Source of the DNA: Limnoperna fortunei | Lineage: Eukaryota > Mollusca > Bivalvia > Mytilida > Modiolidae | DNA length: 64,000 nucleotides | Assembly (NCBI GenBank): GCA_944474755.1 | Contig: OX104119.1 | Span: 5,567,075 to 5,631,074, forward strand | Direction: 5' to 3' | Part shown: positions 9,723 through 21,800 of the stretch, piece by piece | Layout: each line of letters opens with the position of its first letter | Numbering within the stretch: the stretch's first letter is position 1 | The notes under the pieces: generated by a model | What the model saw: the letters and a program-made list of their open reading frames with translations, nothing else | What the model was told of the DNA's origin: nothing | The model's database searches: none | Program-made: the position numbers and the translations under genes

Positions 9723-11805
9723 AATAAAACCACCATCTCCATTGATCAGAAAAACTGAGGATGTATATTCTATTGGAGCGCCTGCTTACATTTTGTAATT
9801 GTTGTAATGTTAGTTACCCTTAATATGTTTTATTTAATACTGCATTTTGATATCAATTTGCTGATAATCCTGAAATTCCAGTTTCAAATATTGAGAAGAG
9901 TATAATTGAATGAATATATCGCAGAACCGACGTGTTGTTTACACGTACGATGTATGTATAGCTGACGTCATTGAATTGTGTACAATTAATACAATCGATT
10001 TGATTGGACGACTGAATTTATTAAGACGGCTATTCTGATTAGCTAAAACATAAAAACCAGGTCGATATCGGATTCCACTTGACTACTATGCAGCGGAATC
10101 GTGCAGCGTACAAACATTTTATGTAATTTTAGTACTGTTGCGATTTATCGTGACCCGAAAGTTGTTTTTTGACAAATCAAAACCACGCAAAATTCTATTC
10201 ATGTAATAAATAATTTTATTCCCAAAACTGCCTGGTTATTACAATCTAATTCCTGATTACACTATTCACTTAAACATATATATTATATATTGTATTATGC
10301 ATTATAGCTTGAAATGTTGTATAAAAAGTTAATTATTATGCAAGCGCACATGAACCTCAACAAATTTGAAGGAAAAATGTAGATTCATATTTTAATATGT
10401 GATGGAGTTCATAATGAAATTTCTACCTTGATTTAAATTAAGTTTTATGTTTTAATAGCTTATTTGAGCTATTGAAATATTGAAATTTGTTTCATTATTG
10501 ACAAAGATAAAAGTTGTAGAATCAGTTTCTCCAATGAAAGCTTAAAAATCACCTCTTTTTTTTCCTACTTAGCTCCTTAGTCCTCACAACTTTGACTGTG
10601 ATGTCTTGAGATGAAAATGTAATCCACATCTGGTTGAATGATTTTTAACTAACTGGTATAGAACAGTATATATTGCAAGTGAACTTGTAAACAAATATGT
10701 ACAAATTTAAATGAAAAAATAATTAACTTTCAGCTTGCATATCTTCTGTAATTTATCTCCTTTTGTTCATATGTTTACATCAAAGTTTTTCCATTAAACA
10801 GACAGGAAGAGGTGTACCAGTGATTATAACAAGAGACTGTCAAAACGCTTTGATGTATATTGCACAGACTGATGTTAGAAGCTCAGCAGGAATTAAACAG
10901 TCAAACAAATTTATGTTTGCAAATACAAGTAAATATTTTAATTTGGTCTATATAAAAAATATTAGTTGAAGACCATTTTGTTCAAAATGTGCATTAGATG
11001 CCAGTTGAGAATCACTGGCTCTATTAGAGCCTCTTGTTTATATACATGTAATTTATTAATTATATGGTCCATCAAAATGTACCATGATTTTTCTTGTGAA
11101 ATTCTACTGAACTCTATCAGAGACATAAATAGTGTAACTAAGTATGATCTAAAAATAGACAGCTTATGCCTGATATTGACAAGTACAATAAACAACATAC
11201 AAGATCACGAAAAAAGAACATTCAACCATAATCAGAAATGAATCCAACATTTGCAAAAACAAGTTTTTTTTTACCTTTAATTAAGAAAGAAAAACAAAAG
11301 GCACAAAGATTTACCTAATTTGATGTATCAATAAGAATTATTTCAAAAAAGCATTATTGTAGGTGTTGGAGTTATAAGAGCATATGACAGCATGAAGATT
11401 GTGAGTCAAAAACTGAAGTTGAGCAAACCAGAGAATCACCTCAGTGAATCTTAGAAAATATACTGCAACAGGTTAGTAGGAAGACATTGAACATTGTAGG
11501 GAAAACCAATGTAGCATTCAAATGTTGTAAGGTCTAAGACAAAATCAGTAGACATAAAAAAAAACATTAAAAACAACACAAAAACACACTGCACAATATA
11601 GAAAAAACACATCTGACAACTAAACTGCAATCAGCAATGTGAACTCGAATCCAAATGAGAGTGAACTCAGGTGCTCCAGAAGTGAAAGCAGTTTCTGTAG
11701 TTGTAACACACCCGTCATTTTGCCAATGATCAATTTAGTTAGGGTCATCATAATACACTCAACAAACTCTGGAATAGCAAATCAGTTGTGGAACATAAAC
11801 ACCAT

Positions 11806-12429
11806 TAGCTACCATAATGTAGCTCCTTTTTTTTTTTTTTTTAATGGACGGAGCTACAAAGCGGTCCCATTACTCGTAATGGAGCAGCCCGGGAGTGATT
11901 CACACCCGGGGGTTTTATGCATTTTATAAGCAATTTAACTGTTTCCCTGGTTTGCTACATACTTTTTTTATGTATTTGCAGTTTAACTGCTATTTCCACA
12001 ACACCGTATTCGTTAGTTTTATCACTTTATTCATAATCATGGCATTGTTGACAAAATATGAATTCCGGAAGTGCATAATTTCGATAATATCGGAATCGAT
12101 TTGGTAAAAAATGAAATTCCGGATGATTTCAGCTGCATTCATTTGCATTATGAAATTATTACAAATTTTACCGATACGATTCCGAAATTCTACACTCCAC
12201 AATTTTAATTATGTAAACAATGACACGATTACGGAAAAGTGCTAAAATTATTTAATTAGACACTGTAGACATATCAGATGAACGGCTGAGGAAAGAAAAC
12301 ATATTTATTTAATAAAGACAAAGGTTAAATAGCGGAAAATATGTGTAAATCCCAAGCTCCATTACGAGTAATGGGACCTCTTTGTAGCTCCGTCCATAAT
12401 AAAAAAAAGGAGCTACATTATTGTAGCTA
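11806..12429. mobile_element. 624-bp Mutator-like MITE with 9-bp target duplication
   Basis: The two ends are long inverted repeats of about 85 bp, beginning TAGCTAC and running through ATAATGTAGCTCC, a T-run, TGGACGGAGCTACAAAG and CCCATTACTCGTAATGGAGC. They are flanked by the identical 9-mer AAACACCAT at 11797-11805 and 12430-12438. Long TIRs with a 9-bp duplication are the hallmark of Mutator-like elements. It encodes no transposase, so it is non-autonomous. It sits in intron 3 of the recombinase gene. Confidence 0.85.
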
Positions 12430-13614
12430 AAACACCATAAGCTGGAGAAGACAGAATGTTACACAAAAAGGGAAAGTTATCGATAGGAAAATATGAAGCG
12501 GACTTCCTAGACTCTGTGTGTTTTAAGGGAGAAGACTTGGGAAAATTTGTATGCTGACTTTAGTTCCTAATTTTATGCTGACATTTGTAGTATTTTTGCC
12601 AATATCAATATAAAGATTTTGGTTCCAGGACTGATTCATGCTCCCAGGAGTCTCTTGTTTTTTGATTACTTTGGATCTGTCATCTGAGACTATTTATTAT
12701 TATATATTGTAGGTGTTTGATTTATCATCACAAGAACAACAGCAGCTTTCGACACATCTTGGGCACACTATGGATATTCATAAAATCCATTATAGACAAA
12801 TGTCTGGGCTTATCAAAAAAATTGATATTAGCAAAATTATGCTTATCCAAGAATATAATCTAATGGCAAAGTACGCTGGCAAAAAGCTTAATGACATCAC
12901 CCTAGAAGGTAAAGTGCATGTATTTTTAGAAAAGAATTGTTTATATCTTGTTTTGCAAATGGCAGTTTTTAATCATTATTGAAGGAATGTATAAGACATT
13001 TTAATTTTGAGGCTTATTTTATCTTGGCAAGAATCACTCCAACCCATAATGCAAGATCGATGTATTATCCCTTGATAAATTAGACCTTATTTACAGCTTT
13101 ATAACTCAACATTAGCCCACAAACTATTCTTTTCATTTTGTTATTTTGATACCTATTAAAACCTTATATCTGTTTAACTGTAAAATATTTTAAAAATTTC
13201 TGTTAATTTGTCATCAGTGAAAATCTCCTTAAAAATGTTTGAAAACATGTATGCTGATTGACATTGTATTACAATTAAGAAGCAAATAGAAAATATGTAT
13301 ATCTATTTTTTAATTCATTTTAGAGCTTGCAGGAGGCAATGAAAATGAAAATGAAAACATCAATACTACAGCAGTTGAAAGATCTAACGCAGGTAATTTT
13401 ACCATCATTAAAAAAGTGCTAAAATGAATAATAAAGGAAAACAATAGATGTTATAGAAGTAGTATAATACAAAGATTTGCCAATCAGACACCATCATACT
13501 ATAAACTCAAATTACTTGGTAACTATCTATAGTGTCATCCCAAATTGGTATCAATGAAAAGATTACTTAAAGTAAGAACAGGATAAAAAATTTAAAACTC
13601 TTAAAATTTCAACT

Positions 13615-14000
13615 ACCATATTTGGAAGAAAATCGAAAAGAGTATTTGATTATTTATATCTTTTAAATTGGCTTCAACGACATAAAACTTTTTCTTGCTA
13701 TCAAAAGATCTATTTCACTGCTTTTAACGACTCTGTCTCAGAATTTTGATACCAGATCTTGTTTAAATTTTGTTAAGGAAGTATAATATTATGAAATGAA
13801 AATCAAAAATGATTTTTCATCCTAAAATTCTGAGACATGTTTTTAGAGCCTTTGAAGCAGATCTTTTGATTGCAGGAAACATATTTATGCTACTAGCATG
13901 ACTAGTTTCGTTGTCGAAGCTAATGACAAAACTATGTATGTTTATATAAATGAATCCAAAGTATGATAACTGAGATTTTTTAAAAGTCATTCCACTTTCC
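13615..14000. repeat. Imperfect fold-back repeat of about 390 bp
   Basis: The words ATCAAAAGATCT and TCTCAGAATTTT occur on the left (13697-13752) and as reverse complements on the right (13826-13880). Weaker similarity extends outward on both sides (GGCTTCAACGAC against AGCTTCGACAACG). It looks like an old MITE in intron 5. No target duplication was identified. Confidence 0.55.
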
Positions 14001-15398
14001 ATTAATCCAAATCTGTGATAAAGCTCCAACTATAACAGTCTTCGAATTTAACCGGTAGTCCGATGCCCGCGGCGTGTAAAATTAAGTTTGGACCTCTAAA
14101 ACTCTGAACTATGGACGCCCATCTGGCTTGTGCCAAGAAATAAGCTGTTAATTTATTTTGATAATAAAAAACTGCCAGAGATGCGTATAATTTATTTATT
14201 TTAACTTGCCATATCGTAATTTCTTGCAAAAACAACATAGATACGTAAAATGAAACTGTTCCCGTAAGTTTTATAAATTTTGTAACCAGTCTTAGTAAAG
14301 CTGGTTCCAGTATAACTTGTACCATTAGCATAAAGGGTTGCGGGAAAATAAGAGCAGATGTCAGTTCAAAGCAAATGTAAAATATGGAAATTTACGGAGC
14401 GGATATGAACACGTAGGGCCGGAAATTGCAAATAATGATGTTGCTGGTATTGAAATGAGTGTTGTAAAGTTTAAAACAGTAAAGATTTTGGCAATAACTA
14501 TCAAACTTTAATTTTGATCTGTATAAATATTTTAAGTAGTACATTTTACAATAAATACATAATATTATATGTTTGACAATGTATCCATTTTCTACTTCTA
14601 GTTCTACTCTATATTACTCAATTAACATATGTACTAATAACAAAGAAACAATTATTTTATTTAACAGTCATGTAGCAGTTAATTCTTTTTCATTGTTATG
14701 TTGAATATTTATGGAAATGTGGGATAAAAGAAGATAATTAAACTGTGTGGTCGGGTCTTTCATTGAGTAGTACTTTTGGTTAATAATTTAAGTTAAACTG
14801 CTTAAGATAAACCCATATAAAAATGAAATTGCACATCCAACACTTGTTGATAAATACAAGTTTAGCGTGAAGACTGCTATAACACTAGTAATTAGATTTA
14901 AAATAAGTTCGTGTCTGATAGGTAAAGCTTTGTATTTGGCCACCATAAAAAAGGCATTAAAAAGGCAAAATACAAAAATTATAAGACTAGAGAAGTTCTT
15001 AAATCAAAGTAAACTATAAAGTCTCAAAAGACATATTGTCAAGATTTTAAGGTATTAAATGAAATATGGTATGATTGTTCAACATGGAGTCTCATTTTGC
15101 AGGATTCTATGTCAAGTCTGTTGGTCATTTACACCCAGACCATTTTAATCTCCGGCACATTTTATTTGTTTGCTTTTTGGGAGACCCTGCCTAAAACTTT
15201 TTCTCAGAGTTTGTAAAAATGATTTAAAAATAATTTTCAATATTTTGCATGACTGAAAGAATTTTTGTGATATTAAACAAATAAACCACCACAAAAAAGA
15301 TTCTGTGGCTAAGTTACTTTCATTTAAGTTGCCATCAACTCAAGCTCTTGAGTACCTCTTGTCTTATGCGCAAGGATTTTATGCTTTTTATTATATAG
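14001..15398. other. Intron sequence without recognised features
   Basis: AT-rich sequence between the fold-back repeat and exon 6 of the recombinase gene. Short frames only. Nothing could be supported. Confidence 0.4.
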
Positions 15399-16225
15399 AG
15401 ATAGCTGCAAAGATGCTAGATCAGGATCTGGATGAAGACGCACCACCAGATATATATGACTGTAAGTATATTTAATTAATGACATGGAGTTACAGGTGAA
15501 ACACCTCTATTTCAACATCAAGTCAGGATTTACATGACAAAGGTTTGAAACTAAATAAAATAGTTCCTGAAATATATATATATGAGCTGTATTAATATAT
15601 GGCAATAGATTTGGTATCATCTGAAAGGGAAAAGCGTAAATCGATCCAAAGTCGTTTATATCCAATAATCTAACCAACAATTGAAAACAAACCTTATATT
15701 TTAAATTCCATAGTAAAAAGGAAATAACGACAACAATATTTTACAAGTAATGTTTTTAGTGTCGTCACTTGTTGTTTGCGGAAGAATTCATGTATAGTCA
15801 ACGTCATCAATACATCTTATTATGACGTCACAATCAGTCACGTGCTGAAATACCAAGTTAGGTTATATGAAATAACTAACTTTGCTCATGTATTGAGTAT
15901 TTAAAAGAAATTAAAATATAAGTATTTAGTCGTTTTATACTGAGCTTTGCAGAACTTTTTGTTTCAAGATATATGAATATTATTTTATTGCAGCAGCAAC
16001 AAGAGTAAAATGGAATCGGAAAGAAACAGAAGAACTGTTGGAACTTTTCCAGGAAAACATAGACACAGGAGTAACACCAGGTGTTAGTGTAAAAGAGCAA
16101 TAGAGTCTAGTCAGTACCTTCAAAGAAGATCATGGGAAACAGTCAAAAAGAAAGTTTGGAACATTATACAAAAAAGAAAATGAACTGAAACATATATGTA
16201 TTCTCTTTTCAATGAATTCTGTTAA

Positions 16226-16231
16226 AATAAA
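16226..16231 (+). promoter_or_regulatory. Polyadenylation signal of the recombinase gene
   Basis: AATAAA lies 45 bases after the TGA at 16181-16183, which is the stop that would be reached if the frame near 16095-16098 were intact. The position fits a 3' end for this gene. Confidence 0.5.
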
Positions 16232-16269
16232 TTGAAACTATGGATATCAACTTAAATTTATGCCTTTTT

Positions 16270-16350
16270 AGCTCACCTCACGAAGCCAGGGGGCTTATGT
16301 GATACACTGAGCGTCAGCATCCGCGTCAGCCTTCACTTACAGAAGAAAGT
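16270..16350 (+). repeat. Start of a dispersed bivalve repeat
   Basis: TTTTTAGCTCACCT followed by a GC-richer stretch resembles the end of the repeat at 59960-61300, where the same word appears in reverse. This is a short fragment with no coding capacity. Confidence 0.4.
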
Positions 16351-16644
16351 CCATTCCCGCTTACTGACAAGTCAATTCAAGTTTTATACCTGTATGCTGT
16401 GTGATATTTCAAAAATCGTTTCCTCTAAAATGCTGAACTGATTTGCATGTGACTTAATAATATTGATCTAAAATATGTTGGCCACAACATTTCCTTTTTG
16501 GGGAGGGTTCTGATATAAAATGGCTGCAATTTATAAACATAGAACAAAGGGGGTCAAAATGCAGTTTGATACCCACAACAATATAGACTGTTCATGGAAA
16601 ATTGGAAATAAACAAAACATTGATAAAAGTACCAAAACCTTAGT

Positions 16645-17577
16645 GGAATGTCCATTGATAATTGGGTACGTACCCAACAACTATTTGGACTGCCATTAAT
16701 TATTGGGTATGGTTCTCACAACTATATGGAATGTCCATTGATTATTGGGTATGTACCCAACAACTATATGGACTGCCATTAATTATTGGGTATGGTCCTC
16801 ACAACTATATGGAATGTCCATTGATTACTGTGTATGTACCCAACAACTATATGGACTGTCCATTGATTATTGGGTATGGTCCTCACAACTATATGGAATG
16901 TCCATTGATTATTGGGTATGTACCCAACAACTTTGGACTGTCCATTAATTATTGGGTATGGTCCTCACAACTATATGGAATGTCCATTGGTTATTGGGTA
17001 TGTACCCAACAACTATATGGACTGTCCATTAATTATTGGGTATGGTCCTCACAACTATATGGAATGTCCATTGATTATTGGGTATGTACCCAACAACTTT
17101 GGACTGTCCATTGATTATTGGGTATGGTCTTCACAACTATATGGACTGTCCATTGATTATTGGGTATGTACCCAACAACTATATGGACTGTCCATTGATT
17201 ATTGGGTATGGTCTTCACAACTATATGGACTGTCCATTGATTATTGGGTATGTACCCAACAACTATGGACTGTCCATTGATTATTGGGTATGTACCCAAC
17301 AACTATATGGACTGCCATTGATTATAGGGTATGGTCTTCACAACTATATGGAATGTCCATTGATTATTGGGTATGTACCCAACAACTATGGACTGTCCAT
17401 GCATTATTGGGTTATGGTCCTCGCAACTATATGGACTGTCAATTGATTATTGGGTATGTACCCAACAACTATATGGACCGTCCATTGATTATTGGGTACG
17501 TACCCAACAACTATTTGGCCTGTCCATTCATTATTGGGTATGGTCCTCACAACTATGTGGAATGTCCATTAATATGA
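16645..17577 (+). repeat. Right 42-bp palindromic minisatellite array
   Basis: About 22 copies of the same 42-bp unit as at 7583-8523, in the same orientation. Alternation of the TACCCAACAAC and GGTCCTCACAAC versions is more regular here. A few units are shortened (CAACTTTGGAC or CAACTATGGAC, losing ATA-type bases). The array starts about 450 bases after the 3' end of the recombinase gene. Confidence 0.95.
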
Positions 17578-18121
17578 TACTCCCGATCAATACGACATGT
17601 AGAAATGATTATTTATACTTAATTCAGTTTTTATTTTATCTTGAAATATTGAGTTCAGTTCGGAATCCAACAATTAGCCATAATATTGTATGACAAATCT
17701 GAATTTGAAAATTTGTATTTAACCATTACATTAATTATTATTAATTTGGGGTGAACATATGATTCCTGCCCTACATTTTGATATTGTCATGTGTAACATA
17801 TGTTTTCATTAATTCAAATGCATAAATTAATAGTTTATTTACATACATAAAAACAAACAACATGCATCAATGATATTAAAATATAGTTGAACTGTATTCC
17901 AACAATCATTTATTTGCCATTTCATTAATTCTATAGAAAATATTATGGTTATGCTAATTCTACTTTTAAAATCAAAGAACTTTTTTAACCCAATTATTTT
18001 TCAGGCAAGTACCCAATATATGCTCAAATGTGTGAACACTTTTTTCCTACCCAATAAACAAACCCAACAAGTTATTGACACTAAGTACCCAATATATGCC
18101 TCAATGTGTGTCCGTCCGTGT

Positions 18122-18837
18122 ATACGACGAACAGGTAAGCTTTACCGATATTGTTTATATGAGAAAGATAGTCTACTTACTCCGTGATTAACCAACATTC
18201 AACATTTCTGTAAGAATGTTAACGAGTGACCTTCCCAAATTTCATAAACATGCTGAACTTCCGGTGATAAAGTATGGAACGCATAAATGATATACAAATT
18301 CACAAATTGAAAATTGACTTGGCAGGACACTCGAGTACTAAAATAGTTGTAAAACTTTTCAGACCGCAAAATGCATCGGACATCGCCATTTTGACAGTAA
18401 AGCCTAGTGTGATATGCAAACCAGTATTTGATTGGTCGAATCACTCAACTCGAACTGAAATTTGATTGGACGATCAAAATTAAACATTTTGACCCCTGAC
18501 GTGACCAGTAATGGGATGTCGTTAGATCTTACAGCGCAGCGACCAATAGCAAAAAGGGGGGAGCAAGTGAAAGATTTAATTTTAATTAGATTGGTATGAT
18601 TGTAATTTGTTTATCATTTCTTAATCCGTTCAAACAGAAGGAAGCAGGAGCTACACAAGTACACAAAAAGACAGGTTTACAAAATGGTCTAACTCATGGA
18701 GCACAATAATTCTTATTTTATCTGTGAAACAGGTAGACCTGCTCCAAATTTGCAATTTTTAATATCCTGTACGCTAAAAATTAAAACTTTATTTCCACTT
18801 GAGAGGCTAACACTTAAAACAGACTTTTTTATTTCCA
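18122..18837. other. Unique sequence between the recombinase unit and the 48-bp array
   Basis: No coding region is convincing. The stretch includes a short frame that leads into the array but has no recognisable domain. Confidence 0.35.
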
Positions 18838-21800
18838 GCTCAAAACAGGCTGACATCTTAAACTTAAAACACGCCGACATCTTCAACTTAAAGTATGCTG
18901 AGATCACACACTTAAAACACGCCGACATCTTCAACTTAAAGTATGTTGAGATCACACACTTAAAACACGCTGACATCTTCAACTTAAATTATGCTGAGAT
19001 CACACACTTAAAACACGCCGACATCTTCAACTTAAAGTATGCTGAGATCACACACTTAAAACACGCTGACATCTTCAACTTAAAGTATGCTGAGATCACA
19101 CACTTAAAACACGCTGACATCTTCAACTTAAAGTATGCTGAGATCACACACTTAAAACACGCTGACATCTTCAACTTAAAGTATGCTGAGATCACACACT
19201 TAAAACACGCCGACATCTTCACCTTAAAGTATGCTGAGATCACACACTTAAAACACGCTGACATCTTCAACTTAAAGTATGCTGAGATCACGCACTTAAA
19301 ACACGCCGACATCTTCACCTTAAAGTATGCTGAGATCACACACTTAAAACACGCCGACATCTTCAACTTAAAGTATGCTGAGATCACACACTTAAAACAC
19401 ACCGACATCTTCAACTTAAAGTATGCTGAGATTACACACTTAAAACACCGCTGACATCTTCAACTTAAAGTATGCTGAGATCACACACTTTAAACACGCC
19501 GACATCTTAAACTTAAAGTATGCTGAGATCACACACTTAAAACACACCGACATCTTCAACTTAAAGTATGCTGAGATTACACACTTAAAACACCGCTGAC
19601 ATCTTCAACTTAAAGTATGCTGAGATCACACACTTAAAACACGCTGACATCTTCAACTTAAAGTATGCTGAGATCACACACTTAAAACACGCCGAAATCT
19701 TCAACTTAAAGTATGCTGAGATCACACACTTAAAACACGCCGACATCTTCACCTTAAAGTATGCTGAGATCACACACTTAAAACACGCTGACATCTTCAA
19801 CGTAAAGTATGCTGAGATCACACACTTAAAACACGCTGACATCTTCAACTTAAAGTATGCTGAGATCACACACTTAAAACACGCTGACATCTTCAAAGTA
19901 AAGTATGCTGAGATCACACACTTAAAACACGCCGACATCTTCAACTTAAAGTATGCTGAGATCACACACTTAAAACACGCTGACATCTTCAACTTAAAGT
20001 ATGCTGAGATCACACACTTAAAACACGCCGACATCTTCAACTTAAAGTATGCTGAGATCACGCAATTAAAACACGCTGACATCTTCAACTTAAAGTATGC
20101 TGAGATCACACACTTAAAACACGCTGACATCTTCAACTTAAAGTATGCTGAGATCACACACTTAAAACACGCTGACATCTTCAACTTAAAGTATGCTGAG
20201 ATCACACACTTAAAACACGCCGACATCTTCACCTTAAAGTATGCTGAGATCACACACTTAAAACACGCCGACATCTTCACCTTAAAGTATGCTGAGATCA
20301 CACACTTAAAACACGCTGACATCTTCAACTTAAAGTATGCTGAGATCACGCACTTAAAACACGCCGACATCTTCACCTTAAAGTATGCTGAGATCACACA
20401 CTTAAAACACGCTGACATCTTCAACTTAAAGTATGCTGAGATCACACACTTAAAACACACCGACATCTTCAACTTAAAGTATGCTGAGATTACACACTTA
20501 AAACACCGCTGACATCTTCAACTTAAAGTATGCTGAGATCACACACTTTAAACACGCCGACATCTTCAACTTAAAGTATGCTGAGATCACACACTTAAAA
20601 CACGCTGACATCTTCAACTTAAAGTATGCTGAGATCACACACTTAAAACACGCCGACATCTTCAACTTAAAGTATGCTGAGATCACGCAATTAAAACACG
20701 CTGACATCTTCAACTTAAAGTATGCTGAGATCACACACTTAATTAAAACACGCCGACATCTTCACCTTAAAGTATGCTGAGATCACACACTTAAAACACG
20801 CTGACATCTTCGACTTAAAGTATGCTGAGATCACACACTTAATTAAAACACGCCGACATCTTCAACTTAAAGTATGCTGAGATCACACACTTAAAACACG
20901 CTGACATCTTCACCTTAAAGTATGCTGAGATCACACACTTAAAACACGCCGACATCTTCAACTTAAAGTATGCTGAGATCACACACTTAAAACACGCCGA
21001 CATCTTCAACTTAAAGTATGCTGGGATCACACACTTAAAACACGCTGACATCTTCAAAGTAAAGTATGCTGAGATCACACACTTAAAACACGCTGACATC
21101 TTCAAAGTAAAGTATGCTGAGATCACACACTTAAAACACGCTGACATCTTCAAAGTAAAGTATGCTGAGATCACACACTTAAAACACGCTGACATCTTCA
21201 ACTTAAAGTATGCCGAGATCACACACTTAAAACACGCCGACATCTTCACCTTAAAGTATGCTGAGATCACACACTTAAAACACGCTGACATCTTCAAAGT
21301 AAAGTATGCTGAGATCACACACTTAAAACACGCTGACATCTTCAAAGTAAAGTATGCTGAGATCACACACTTAAAACACGCTGACATCTTCAACTTAAAG
21401 TATGCCGAGATCACACACTTAAAACACGCCGACATCTTCACCTTAAAGTATGCTGAGATCACACACTTAAAATACGCTGACATCTTCAACTTAAAGTATG
21501 CTGAGATCACACACTTAAAACACGCTGACATCTTCAAAGTAAAGTATGCTGAGATCACACACTTAAAACACGCTGACATCTTCAAAGTAAAGTATGCTGA
21601 GATCACACACTTAAAACACGCTGACATCTTCAAAGTAAAGTATGCTGAGATCACACACTTAAAACACGCTGACATCTTCAACTTAAAGTATGCCGAGATC
21701 ACACACTTAAAACACGCTGACATCTTCAACTTAAAGTATGCTGAGATCACACACTTAAAACACGCTGACATCTTCAACTTAAAGTATGCTGAGATCACAC

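Larger units (their letters stand above)
8613..16103 (+). pseudogene. Seven-exon tyrosine-recombinase-like gene (Crypton-like), damaged
   Basis: Coding pieces are 8613-8676, 10806-10928, 11363-11471, 12713-12908, 13324-13392, 15399-15461 and 15994-16103. All introns have GT/AG ends and all but one join in phase 1. Exon 1 gives MPKKRKR, a basic nuclear-signal-like start. Exon 2 gives 'GRGVPVIITRD'. Exon 3 ends 'ITSVNLRKYTAT', carrying the second catalytic Arg box. Exon 4 has 'LSTHLGHTMDIHKIHYR', with the LGH box and the Tyr nucleophile. Exon 7 has a C-terminal 'KWNRKETEELLELF' Trp motif. An N-terminal exon with the first Arg box was not found. Lesions: two bases appear missing in the GAGA at 11431-11434, one extra G sits at the exon 4 acceptor (12713), and one base appears missing near 16095-16098 before a premature TAG. 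Family assignment is from remembered motif patterns. Confidence 0.75.
6130..18121 (+). mobile_element. Candidate ~12-kb tyrosine-recombinase element with similar inverted ends
   Basis: Both edges carry ACACGGACG (6130-6138, and reversed at 18113-18121). Inside each edge are several copies of TATTGGGTAC-type words that point inward from each side (6190-6330, and reversed at 18005-18095). Between them lie two 42-bp palindromic arrays (7583-8523 and 16645-17577) around a seven-exon recombinase-like gene. The shared words at edges and arrays argue that this is one unit. No target-site duplication was recognised and the exact ends are uncertain. Known Cryptons, which also carry a tyrosine recombinase, lack terminal inverted repeats, so this could be a distinct type or a coincidental arrangement of repeats around a host gene. 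Confidence 0.5.

Noticed and set aside
6130..18121. Helitron or ordinary DNA transposon with internal minisatellites
   Set aside because: No Rep/helicase or DDE transposase sequence was found inside. The only enzyme-like gene is the tyrosine recombinase, and no Helitron-type end was recognised.
18696..19454. Long plus-strand frame leading into the 48-bp array, as a repeat-containing protein
   Set aside because: Open frame is explained by a unit of 16 codons. The non-repeat start has no domain, and the opposite strand is open as well.
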